64,000 nucleotides of DNA from NCBI GenBank assembly GCA_963710135.1, contig CAVPYY010000002.1:310001-374000 (forward strand), in the 5' to 3' direction. Of this stretch, positions 54,885-63,338 are shown one piece after another. The stretch comes from SG8-30 sp963710135 (GTDB lineage Bacteria; Pseudomonadota; Gammaproteobacteria; Steroidobacterales; Steroidobacteraceae). Below the pieces are notes generated by a model, which saw only the letters and a program-made list of their open reading frames with translations, did no database searches and was not told where the DNA came from. The translations under genes and the position numbers were made by a program. Position 1 is the first letter of the stretch, and each line of letters starts with the position of its first letter.

Positions 54885-56774
54885 CTACTCGGGCCTGGTT
54901 GCGAAAGCCAGCAGCACGTTGCCGGGCATGTGGAAATAAATGCCGTAACCAGAGGCGGCGAACAGCATGCCATCCTGCACGATCGGTCCCGCGCCACCGC
55001 CGAAGGAACCGCCACTCGCCGTGGTTCCGTCCACCGTCCTGACGGGCACTGTGCTGTCGTACTCCCAGAGGACCTGGCCGCTACTGGAATCGTAGGCGCG
55101 CAGGCGGCCATCCATATGTCCCGCCAGCACCGCGCCGGGGATTGCAGTGATGGCCGCCGAGATGCCCGGTTCGCAGAACTGGCGACCCCTGCAGACATCG
55201 TCTGCGGGCTGCGACCACAGCAACGCGCCGGTCGCGACGTCCAGCGCGTACAGCCCCGGGCGGGCCTCCTCGTCGTAGACCTTGCCCTCGACATGCTCGT
55301 CCCGCATGTCGGAAATCGGCACGAACAACCGCTGGCCGTCCAGAGCCATGCCGAAATGCACGCCGCCCTGGATGCCGCCACGGCCAACCTTGTTGCGCCA
55401 AACGGGTTTGCCCGCGGCCGCGATGTCCAGGGCGAAGACGTCGCCGGACTTCTGGCCCGCCAGCAGCAGCTCGCGACCCTGCACGTCGCGGGCGACGATG
55501 GTGCTGGCGCCGAAGTCGACATCCGGGCCGTTCTCCACCGGGCAGTTCGGGTTGTCGAGCATCATGCAGGCGACGTTCCAGGCGTCGCCGGCCGTCTTCT
55601 GGCGGTGCCAGACGAGCTTGCCCGTCGCCAGCTCGAAGGCAAGCAAGGCGTCGCTGCGGTCATTGGCAGGCGACGAGTAGTTCTCGCCGGTACCCACGTA
55701 CAGCAGGCCGCGTTCGACGTCGATCGTGGGGCTGTTCCACACCGGCGCGCCGGACGGGCTCAGGATGGGCGTGCCGGCCCTGGTCTTGCCAACCTCCACC
55801 GGCGGCTCGTCGATCGTGTAGGCCTTCCAGGCCGTCTTGCCGCTCGCGGCGTCGAGCGCCAGCACCGAGCCGCGGAAGCTGCAGCAGGGGTAGGCGGGAT
55901 CGGCCGCAGAGGTGACCTCCAGTGACGACACGGGCACGTACAGACGCCCGTCGTACAGGACCGGCGCACCGGTCACGGTCGCGTTCGGGTGGCTATCGGC
56001 CTTGACGACCCAGCGCAGCTCGCCGGTAATCGCGTCGACGGCGTAGACGCGCGCGATGATGTCGGCGAAGTAAGCGAGCGGCGCGCTCGGCGGGCTGCCG
56101 GCGGCATCCCAGCCCTCGATGATGACGGGCGTGCGCACTTCCGCGCTGGCCCGGAAGGTCCAGCGAACGCAGCCGGTGCGCTTGTCCAGCGCGTAGACCG
56201 TGCCATTCTGGCTGCCGACGAAGACGGCGCCCATGGCGACGGTCGGCTGCGACCGCGCGCGCTGCGCATTGGGGAACGCAAAGGCCCACGCCAGCTCCAG
56301 CTTCGGCAGATCGGCTGCGGCCAGCCCGGCGACGTCGGCGGGAATGAACCGCTGGTTCTCGCGCGTCACTCCCCAGCCGGCCTTTGCTGGCGGCCGGCCC
56401 AGATCGAATCGTGCCGCGTCGCCCGTGCAAACCGGGGCGCTGGATGCCGCGACGGCCTCGTCGAGCGAATGGCCCGACAGGTACTCGGCGACGGCACGAC
56501 GCTCGGCGTCACTGAGCTCGGCGGCCTGGCGCTTCATGATCCCGCCGGTCATTGCGGCAAGGATTCCGTCCGCCGCCATCATCTGCAGGAACATCTTGTG
56601 TGGTGCCTTGGCCACGCCGCCCTCGTGGCAGTCTGCGCACGCGCGTTCGTAGGCAGGCTGGCCGGGGTGGGTGGCGGCGGCGGTTGCGGCGGCCGGGCGC
56701 AGGTCACGGGCGCAGCCGCTCACGGCGATTACCAGGAGCAGGGGCAACAGGCAGGGTATGTGCTTCATCGGCAT
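54885..56774 (-). CDS. Haem c-containing PQQ-dependent alcohol dehydrogenase (PVA-dehydrogenase-like), lipoprotein
   Basis: 629-residue periplasmic quinohaemoprotein. A lipobox LLLVIAVSGC predicts a lipid anchor at Cys20. An N-terminal cytochrome c segment with CADCH (about 46-50) precedes an eight-bladed PQQ propeller with repeats such as GTVYALDKRTGCVRWTF, GSVLALDAASGKTAWK and GRLRAYDSSSGQVLWEYD. Adjacent Cys-Cys (YPCCSF) may form the vicinal disulfide typical of quinoprotein alcohol dehydrogenases. The N-terminal-haem architecture is that of polyvinyl-alcohol dehydrogenase, which oxidises secondary alcohols. Follows the E2 gene by 37 nt, so likely in its operon. Confidence 0.87.
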   Translation of the reverse strand: MPMKHIPCLLPLLLVIAVSGCARDLRPAAATAAATHPGQPAYERACADCHEGGVAKAPHKMFLQMMAADGILAAMTGGIMKRQAAELSDAERRAVAEYLSGHSLDEAVAASSAPVCTGDAARFDLGRPPAKAGWGVTRENQRFIPADVAGLAAADLPKLELAWAFAFPNAQRARSQPTVAMGAVFVGSQNGTVYALDKRTGCVRWTFRASAEVRTPVIIEGWDAAGSPPSAPLAYFADIIARVYAVDAITGELRWVVKADSHPNATVTGAPVLYDGRLYVPVSSLEVTSAADPAYPCCSFRGSVLALDAASGKTAWKAYTIDEPPVEVGKTRAGTPILSPSGAPVWNSPTIDVERGLLYVGTGENYSSPANDRSDALLAFELATGKLVWHRQKTAGDAWNVACMMLDNPNCPVENGPDVDFGASTIVARDVQGRELLLAGQKSGDVFALDIAAAGKPVWRNKVGRGGIQGGVHFGMALDGQRLFVPISDMRDEHVEGKVYDEEARPGLYALDVATGALLWSQPADDVCRGRQFCEPGISAAITAIPGAVLAGHMDGRLRAYDSSSGQVLWEYDSTVPVRTVDGTTASGGSFGGGAGPIVQDGMLFAASGYGIYFHMPGNVLLAFATRPE

Positions 56775-56811
56775 CGTCCTGTGCAGGAAGTACGGCCGGC
56801 CAGTCAGCGGC

Positions 56812-58023
56812 TCATAGGGTCTCTGCCGCCTCGATCGTGCGGCGCAGCGTGTCCAGGAAGGCGCCGCCAGCGGCGCCGTCGACCACCCGGTGATCGCACG
56901 ACAGCTGCAGGCTCAGCATCGGCGCAATCGCCGTCTGGCCATCGCGGGCGACCACCCGATCGCGGATGGCGCCCGCCGCGAGTATTGCGACCTGCGGCGG
57001 ATTGATGATGGCATCGAAACGGTCGACGCCGAACATGCCCAGGTTCGACAGCGTGAACGTCCCGCCGGTGATCTCTTCGCGCGTCAGTCGTCCGACGCGG
57101 GCCCGGGTCGCAAGCTCACCGACCTCGGCGGCGATCTGTGCCACGTCCTTGGTGTCGGCCAGTCTGACGATCGGGGTGACCAGTCCCGCGTCGGTCGAGA
57201 CCGCCACCGCGATGTCGGCATGCGGGAAGCTGAGCACCTCATCGCCGAGGTACTGCGCGTTGACCCTCGGATGCGCGACCAGCGCCAGCGCGCAGGCGCG
57301 GGTCAGGAGGTCGTTCAGCGAGACGCGGGTTCCCTCCACGGCGAGGCTCGCTCGCCGGGCCATCAGCTTGCTGGCGTCGGCGTCGACGGCGAGCCGGTAG
57401 TGCGGGATCGACTGTTTGGACTCGCTGAGGCGGCGCGCGATGGTCAGGCGCATCGACGTCATGCGCTCGCGCGTCGGCGTATTGACCGCCCGCGGCGGCG
57501 TATCCTGATCCTGCAGCAGGCCCTTCGATCTCGCAAAGGCCTCGACGTCTTCCTTCGAGACCCGGCCATTGCGGCCCGTGCCGTGGATCACCGTCGGGTC
57601 GATGCCAAGCTTGTCCGCGAGGCGCCGGGCGATCGGGCTGACGGCGGTATCGCCAGCGGCCGTCGCCGGCGCGGTGATCGCCGCGGGTGGCGGGGCAGCA
57701 GCCGACTCCTCGGGCTCGAACGACGCATCGGCCGGTTTGAAGCCGGCCATGAAGGCGTCGATCTCCGGCTCCGTCACATCCGCGTCGGCGAATACCGCGA
57801 TCAGGGCGCCGACCGCACAGGTGTCGCCGCCCTGCGCAACGATGCGACGCAACGTGCCGCTGACCGGGCTCTCGACCGCGTTGACGATCTTCTCGGTCTC
57901 GACGTCCAGCAGCCCGGCGCCCTTCTCGACGTGCTGGCCCGGTTCCGCTGACCAGGCGGTGATGGTGCCTTCCTGCATTTCGATGCCCCATTTCGGCATC
58001 GTGATCGGCTGGATCCTGGCCAC
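56812..58023 (-). CDS. 2-oxoacid dehydrogenase E2 component (acetoin-dehydrogenase-like)
   Basis: 403-residue dihydrolipoamide acyltransferase. The lipoyl domain (1-80) has lipoyl Lys in DVETEKIVNAVES. A peripheral-subunit-binding domain (about 135-170, SPIARRLADKLGIDPTVIHGTGRNGRVSKEDVEAF) follows, then the catalytic domain with HRVVDGAAGGAFL (His and DG active site) and GTFTLSNLGMFGVD. MPKWGIEMQEGTI resembles acetoin-dehydrogenase E2s. GTG start 4 nt after the E1 beta stop. No E3 is adjacent, so a shared lipoamide dehydrogenase is needed. Confidence 0.92.
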   Translation of the reverse strand: MARIQPITMPKWGIEMQEGTITAWSAEPGQHVEKGAGLLDVETEKIVNAVESPVSGTLRRIVAQGGDTCAVGALIAVFADADVTEPEIDAFMAGFKPADASFEPEESAAAPPPAAITAPATAAGDTAVSPIARRLADKLGIDPTVIHGTGRNGRVSKEDVEAFARSKGLLQDQDTPPRAVNTPTRERMTSMRLTIARRLSESKQSIPHYRLAVDADASKLMARRASLAVEGTRVSLNDLLTRACALALVAHPRVNAQYLGDEVLSFPHADIAVAVSTDAGLVTPIVRLADTKDVAQIAAEVGELATRARVGRLTREEITGGTFTLSNLGMFGVDRFDAIINPPQVAILAAGAIRDRVVARDGQTAIAPMLSLQLSCDHRVVDGAAGGAFLDTLRRTIEAAETL

Positions 58024-58027
58024 CTGA

Positions 58028-59039
58028 TCAGTCCTTGAGCGCCTGGCGTATCGCCGCCTCGATCCGCGCCGGGCCCGGCACATATGCGCGCTCGAGCTCG
58101 CGCGCGAATGGCACCGGCGTGTGCGGCGGGGTCACCTGGATAACGGGTGCCTTCAGCGTGTGGAAGGCGTTGCTGACCACCATTCCGGCGATGTCCGCGG
58201 CCAGCGAGCAGCGCGGCGGCGATTCGTCGACGACGACCAGCCGGCCGGTGGTCTCGAGACTCTCGTAGATGGTCTCGTCGTCGAGCGGCGACAGCGTGCG
58301 CGGGTCGATCAGGTCGCAGGTGATCCCGTCCTTTGCCAGCGCATCGATGGCCTTCTCCGCGAACGCGACCATGCGGCCGATCGCGACCACGGTGACGTGC
58401 TCGCCCTCGCGCACCAGGTTCGCTTCGCCGAACGGAATGGTGTAGTCGCCTTCCGGAACTTCGCACTTCCGTCGGATAGAGCGCCTTGTGCTCGAAGAAC
58501 ACGACCGGATCGTCGTCGCGGATCGCCGTGAGCAGCAGCCCCTTCGCGTCGTAGGCGTTCGACGGCACGACGACCTTCAACCCCGGCACTGCGGTGACCA
58601 GGGCGTACATCGACTGCGAATGCTGCGCCCCCATGTTCATGCCCGCGCCGGTCGCGGTGCGGATCACGATCGGGCAGGTGCTCTTGCCGCCGAACATGTA
58701 GCGGAACTTGGCGGCCTGGTTGAAGATCTGGTCGAAGCACACGCCGAGGAAGTCGGCGAACATCAGTTCGGCGACCGGGCGCAGGCCGGCGAGCGCGGCG
58801 CCGTTCGCGGCGCCGATGATGGCGCTCTCGGAGATCGGCGTGTCGATGACCCGTTCCTCGCCGAACTTCGGCAGCAGGCCCTTGGTCACGCCGAACACGC
58901 CGCCCGCGGCGTCGCGCTGGCCGGAAGTGCCGCCGGCGCCGCCGGAGACGTCCTCGCCGAGGACGATGACGCGGGGATCGCGCGCCATCTCGAGGTGCAG
59001 GGCCTCGTTGATCGCATCGCGCATGGAGAGCTGCCGCAT
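58028..59039 (-). CDS. 2-oxoacid/acetoin dehydrogenase E1 beta, one frame break
   Basis: Beta subunit of a thiamine-diphosphate-dependent E1. From ATG 59039: RQLSMRDAINEALHLEMARD, VLGEDVSGG, VIDTPISESAIIGAANGAAL, AELMFADFLGVCFDQIFNQAAKFRYMFGG and GAQHSQSMYALV, all standard. A +1 break lies at about 58469 (GAAGTGCGAAG), after FFEHKALYPTE. Then CEVPEGDYTIPFGEANLVREG and the transketolase C-domain with LIDPRTLSPLDDETI run to the stop. Corrected size is about 337 residues. It sits between E1 alpha and E2. Confidence 0.9.
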
Positions 59040-59060
59040 GTCGTGGTCCCTTGCCGCCAG

Positions 59061-60036
59061 TCAGTAGGACACGTAGACGTCGGTCAGCAGCGTCGGCGTC
59101 CGCCGGCGGCGGGGCGCTGCGCGCGGCCGCCACTGACCGGTCGATCAGCGTCATGCACTTCCGCGTCGACAGCGTCGAGCTCCGCATCCGTCAGCCAGCC
59201 TTCGGCCACGACCCGCGCGCGGAAGTTCTTGAGGCAGTCCATGGTTTCGCCGCTGGCGGGCGACCTCGTCCTTGGCGCGGTAGAGCTGCGGGTCGCCCTC
59301 GAAGTGCCCGAAGAACCGTGTGATCTTCGCCTCGATGGTGCTCGGACCGCCGCCGCTGCGCGCCCGCTCGACGGCCCGGCCCACGGCCTCGTAGACGGCG
59401 AAGAAGTCGGCGCCGTCGCAGGCTTCGCGCGGGCATGCCGAAAGCCGCGCGCGCGCGCCGCGATGTCCTTGCGAACCGACCGCGTAGGAAGCGCCGGTGT
59501 GCTCCGCAGTAGCCGTTGTTCTCGAACACGAAGATCGCCGGCGCCTGCAGCACCACGGCCATGTTCATGGCTTCGAAGACCGTGCCCTGGTTGCAGCTGC
59601 CGTCGCCGCCGAAGGCGACCGCGACGTGCCCGTCCCGCCGCGTCTTGCAGGCGATCGCGGCGCCCACTGCGATCGGCGGGCCGCCGCCGACGATCGCGTT
59701 GGCGCCGAGCATGCCCTTGTCGATGTCGGCGATGTGCATCGAGCCACCCTTGCCCTTGCACAGTCCGTCCCGCCGGCCGTAGATCTCGAGCATCATGCCC
59801 GGCACGTCGCAGCCCTTGGCGATGCAGTGGCCGTGTCCGCGGTGCGTGCTGGCGATCCAGTCGGCATCGCTCAGGTGCTCGCAGACCCCGACGGCCACGG
59901 CCTCCTGGCCGGAGTAGAGGTGAGTGAAGCCGGGGATCTCGCCGGTCTGGATCTCGACGTGCAGGCGCTCCTCGAACTCGCGGATGGTCTTCATCTGCCG
60001 GTAGCTCTGCAGCAGCTGGTCACGCGTCAGTGGCAC
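59061..60036 (-). CDS. 2-oxoacid/acetoin dehydrogenase E1 alpha, multiple frame breaks
   Basis: Alpha subunit carrying the thiamine-diphosphate site: GGDGSCNQGTVFEAMN to VFENNGY (GDG-x~26-NN) and HLYSGQEAVAVGVCEHL, in one frame from GTG 60036. After NNGY the family sequence (AEHTGASYAVGSQ, KDIAARARGF, GMPA, EACDGADFFAVYEAVGRAVERA, STIEAKITRFFGHFEGDPQLYRAKDE, SGETMDCLKNFRARVV, MTLIDRSVAAAR, LLTDVYVSY) is spread over three frames. The shifts lie at about 59508, 59471, 59442, 59431, 59266, 59155 and 59085. All are +1. The residue content is otherwise well conserved, so sequencing error is more likely than decay. Corrected size is about 320 residues. Confidence 0.85.
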
Positions 60037-60130
60037 GGCGGTTCGGCTCCGGCGGGTGGGGCGCTGGCGGCCAGCGGCTTCGATTCCCGCACTCTACGGC
60101 ACCCGTGAAAAACGGTCAACTCTGACGGTT

Positions 60131-60148
60131 ACAAGCAATCGTGCTTGT
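60131..60148. promoter_or_regulatory. Variant palindromic operator upstream of the E1/E2/quinoprotein operon
   Basis: ACAAGCAATCGTGCTTGT: arms ACAAGCA and TGCTTGT around ATCG, followed by TTATT as in sites A and C. It lies 95 nt before the E1 alpha start in the 148-nt gap after the third Rieske gene. Arm sequence and spacing differ from the AAACAG sites, so it may bind a related regulator rather than the same one. Confidence 0.55.
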
Positions 60149-60184
60149 TTATTCGCAGCGGGCCGGCGCTGGCTGGCGAATCGA

Positions 60185-61560
60185 TCAGATCGCGTCAGCG
60201 GGCTTCTCGCCCGGTCCGTAGATGTAGTCGCTCAGCACCTTGTGGAAGTGGCGGATGCGCAGCTCCTGCGAGCCGATCCACAGGCCTTTGAACGCGGCAG
60301 ATTGCATGCCGGCCTGTACGCCGGGCAGGTTCTGGGCATCCTGGTCGAGCACCAGGCCGATGGACTTGTCGCCGTGGCGGAAGTGCTGGTGGCGGGGCCG
60401 GCGCGGGCGCTCCTGTCCGTCCGGTACGAGTTCGAACGTCCAGATGTCGTAGAGCATCTTGTTCGGGTCGCTCGGATGCGGTCGCTGGCGGAACAGCATC
60501 AGGTCGTCGGCGTGCACGTTGAGCGTGACGTTCGGGAAGATCAGGTAGTGGTAGTCGTCGGTCAGCTGGTCGTCGTTCAGCCGGAATAGTCCTTGCCCTG
60601 CTCCGGGCCGTGCTCGCGCTTGAACTGCTGCACGTCGCGGCGGATGTTGGCCAGCGGTTCGTCGTAGTCGGCAGGGTCCATCCCGGCCGTCTTCATGATG
60701 ACCTTGATGGGATCGGGGATCGACGGCGGCTTGCGCACCCGCGGGCTCCAGGTCGCGAACGGGATCAGGTAGCGGTTGTGGCGCTCGTAGCAGTCGATCT
60801 GTATGTCGAGGTCGTGCAGGTAGTACATCAGCTGCGGGTGGATGCCCTGCACGTGGTAGCTCTCGTTGAACGCGTCGACCGAGGTCTTCCAGTTGCAGTC
60901 CCATTCGACGGTGATGTCGCGCGTCAGCGCCATCTTGGGGAAGTTGTAGGGATCGAGGTGCGCGGGCACCGGATCCAGGTATTCGGCCAGTGGCTCGGCG
61001 TCCGGATTCAGGCTGAACCAGACGAAGCCGCCCCAGGTGTCGCACTTCACCTCGACCAGGCCGCGGCAGGGCGGGGCGCCCTGCGGGAAAGTATCGAGAT
61101 CCGGGATGCGCCTGAAGCTGCCGTCGAGTTCGTACTCCCAGTGATGGTACTGGCACTTGAAGGTCTCGGCGCTCGAGGTGCCCTCCGGGCGCAGCCGGTT
61201 GCCGCGGTGCAGGCAGACGTTGTAGAAGGCCCGCACGCCGCCGTCCTGCTGCCGCACGATCAGGATCGATTCCTTGCCGATGTCGGTGCAGATGTAGTCG
61301 CCGGGCTCAGCGAGGTCCGACTCGAGCCCGCCCAGCAGCCAGACCTTGGTCCAGACCCGCTCCCATTCGAGCTGCATGAACTCGGCCGAGGTGTAGCGCT
61401 CCTTGGCAATCAAGTCGTGCCCGAGATCCGGGTCCGGCGCCTTGGCGGCGGGCGTCTCGGGACTCTGCTCGGGCGGCACGCGCCGCACGGGCTTGAACGC
61501 CGGCGCGCGCGAGCGCTCCAGCAACTCCTCGTCCGGCAGATGCTTGGGATCAACGGCCAT
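60185..61560 (-). CDS. Rieske non-haem iron oxygenase, large subunit (3), one frame break
   Basis: About 459-residue oxygenase alpha subunit. The Rieske ligands lie in VCLHRGNR and CQYHHWEYEL. Mononuclear iron His residues are in FNESYHVQGIHPQL. Reading is open to EQGKDYS; near 60580 one C seems missing (or two bases extra), and it resumes RLNDDQLTDDYHYLIFPN to the end, KVLSDYIYGPGEKP. The C-terminal QELRIRHFHKVL tail is shared with Rieske oxygenase 1, so the two are related. ATG 61560 is preferred because GGAGG then lies 6 nt upstream; ATG 61566 directly abuts it. Overlaps the ThuA gene by 11 nt. Confidence 0.9.
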
Positions 61561-62317
61561 TTCCATCCTCCGGGCGTCGCGCGGACCACGCGATCCCGCG
61601 ACGCAACAACTCGTAGAACGCGGGCGTTTTCCAGCTGCCGCGCTCGATGTCCGGATACTCCTCCATCAGCGGCTGCATGTCGTAGCGGCCGCGCGCGTGG
61701 CCGAGCGTCAGGTACAGGACTTCCCCGTCTCCGGTCCGCTTGATGTACATGATCGGGCGCGCTGCGGGCTCGCGCCAGTCCCGGTCGACGAACAGGGGTG
61801 TCTCGCCGCTCCAGTGGGTGTGCAGCAACACTTCGAGCGGGGGATGCAGTTCCGACAGGTACAGTTCGTCGTCCGCGTCGAAGGCGTCGATCCCCTCGAC
61901 CAGGGGATGCTCCGGCGCCGTCACCTCGACCCGGTACGGTGCGATCGGCGGGTGCGACAGGAACTGGCTACCGAGCGTCTGCATGAACAGCGGCGCCGTG
62001 CGTGGCGCCTGCCACGCCTTGTCGGGTTTCGACCACTTCAGGATGGAGTTGGTGCCGTGCAGGGCGAACCAGCGGTGGCCGGCGCTCACCCAGTCGCGCA
62101 GGCGCGCGGCGGCCGCTTCGTCCGGCACCACGTCCACGGTGTAGGTGAGCAGGACATCCGCTGCGACGATGGCGTCGATGTCGGAGTAACTCTCGAAGAC
62201 CCGCGTCCGGTAGCGCTCCTGTTCCCCGAGCAGTTTCAGCAGCTCGAGACGCGCGAAGTCCATGTCGTGATACCGGCCACCGACCACCAGCGCGACGTTG
62301 ACCCGCGGTGGCAGCAT
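61550..62317 (-). CDS. ThuA-like (trehalose utilisation/GATase-1-fold) protein
   Basis: 255-residue ThuA-domain protein: VNVALVVGGRYHDMDFARLELLKLL, DVLLTYTVDVVPDEAAAARLRDWVSAGHRWFALHGTNS, and SELHPPLEVLLHTHWSG then RTGDGEVLYLTLGHARGRYDM. ThuA proteins have a class I amidotransferase-like fold and usually act on sugar derivatives; many are of unknown reaction. Its place between an SDR (4 nt upstream) and a Rieske oxygenase (overlapping) is unusual. The ATG at 62317 is the first after the SDR stop region. Confidence 0.88.
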   Translation of the reverse strand: MLPPRVNVALVVGGRYHDMDFARLELLKLLGEQERYRTRVFESYSDIDAIVAADVLLTYTVDVVPDEAAAARLRDWVSAGHRWFALHGTNSILKWSKPDKAWQAPRTAPLFMQTLGSQFLSHPPIAPYRVEVTAPEHPLVEGIDAFDADDELYLSELHPPLEVLLHTHWSGETPLFVDRDWREPAARPIMYIKRTGDGEVLYLTLGHARGRYDMQPLMEEYPDIERGSWKTPAFYELLRRGIAWSARRPEDGNGR

Positions 62318-62321
62318 CGGC

Positions 62322-63083
62322 TCAGTACTGCACGCGCTTGGTGAAGCCGTTGTCGGCGACGATGTTCGAGCCGGTGATGATCGAGGCGGCCGGGCTCGCC
62401 AGGAAGGCCACCAGCCGCGCGACCTCATCCGGCGCGCCGAAGCGGCCATTGGGCATGGCCTTGAGCGTCGCATCGTACATCTTGGCGTTGGTGCTCTTGA
62501 TCATCTCCCAGGCCCCGCCCTCGAAGTAGATCGGCCCGGGGCAGACGCTGTTGACGCGCACGTTCTTGCGGCCGACGAACTGCGACAACTGCTTGGAATA
62601 AGTGATCAATGCCGCCTTCATGGCGTTGTAGGCCATGGGCACGTAGAAGGTCTCGAGCGCGTTGGTGGAGCTGATGATCACCACGCTGCCGTGTCCGGAT
62701 TTCTCCAGATGCGGCATCAGGGTCTCGCAGCCGCGCACCGTGTGCAGCACGTCGATCTCGAAGTTCTTCCACCAGTTCTTTTCGGAGTCCATGCCGCCGC
62801 CGGCACTGACATTGGGGACGAATATGTCGCAGCCGCCGAGCTCGGCAACCGCCGATTCCAGCCAGGCCTTGTAGGCATCGGCGTCCCGCACGTTGACCGC
62901 GCCGCCGACGACGCTGACGCCGGAGGACTTGACCTCGCGGACCGCCTGTTCGACCTCGTCCTCACTGCGCGCGCAGAGCGCGACGTCGCAGCCCTCCGCC
63001 GCCAGCGTGTCCACGATCGCCCGGCCGATACCCTTGGTGGCGCCCGTTACGACGGCCTTCTTTCCGCGCAGACCCAGATCCAT
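62322..63083 (-). CDS. Short-chain dehydrogenase/reductase (SDR 3)
   Basis: 253-residue classical SDR. Cofactor loop TGATKGIGRA; active-site Ser in VVIISSTNALE and Tyr/Lys in YVPMAYNAMKAAL. The usual NNAG is replaced by PNVSAGGG. CARSEDEVEQA after beta-2 (Arg-Ser) suggests NADP(H). First gene of SDR 3 - ThuA - Rieske 3; operator site D lies 104 nt upstream in the gap shared with the ferredoxin gene. Likely dehydrogenates a hydroxylated product of the oxygenase (inference). Confidence 0.9.
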   Translation of the reverse strand: MDLGLRGKKAVVTGATKGIGRAIVDTLAAEGCDVALCARSEDEVEQAVREVKSSGVSVVGGAVNVRDADAYKAWLESAVAELGGCDIFVPNVSAGGGMDSEKNWWKNFEIDVLHTVRGCETLMPHLEKSGHGSVVIISSTNALETFYVPMAYNAMKAALITYSKQLSQFVGRKNVRVNSVCPGPIYFEGGAWEMIKSTNAKMYDATLKAMPNGRFGAPDEVARLVAFLASPAASIITGSNIVADNGFTKRVQY

Positions 63084-63186
63084 CGTTGCGTCTCCTGTCA
63101 CAGGCGAGCAGGCGGCGCTGGGGAACTCCGGCACCGTGCGCCGTCGCCAGCGCCCTCCGAGTATAAGAGATCGGGCGGCCTCTAAC

Positions 63187-63204
63187 AAACAGTCATGACT
63201 GTTT
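63187..63204. promoter_or_regulatory. Palindromic operator, site D
   Basis: AAACAGTCATGACTGTTT, a perfect 18-bp palindrome and the best copy of the motif. It is in the 255-nt divergent gap between the SDR 3/ThuA/Rieske 3 operon and the [2Fe-2S] ferredoxin gene, flanked by CTAAC on the left and TTTATT on the right. Confidence 0.8.
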
Positions 63205-63338
63205 TTTATTCGGGCGCAACGCGGCGCCGGGTTGCGGGTTGCGACGGCGCGGCCGGTCGAGCAAGATGGCGCCCCTTTGGCGCCTACGCCCGGCATTCCT
63301 GTGGCTGACGGCGCACACCAGAACTGGAGATTGAACGG

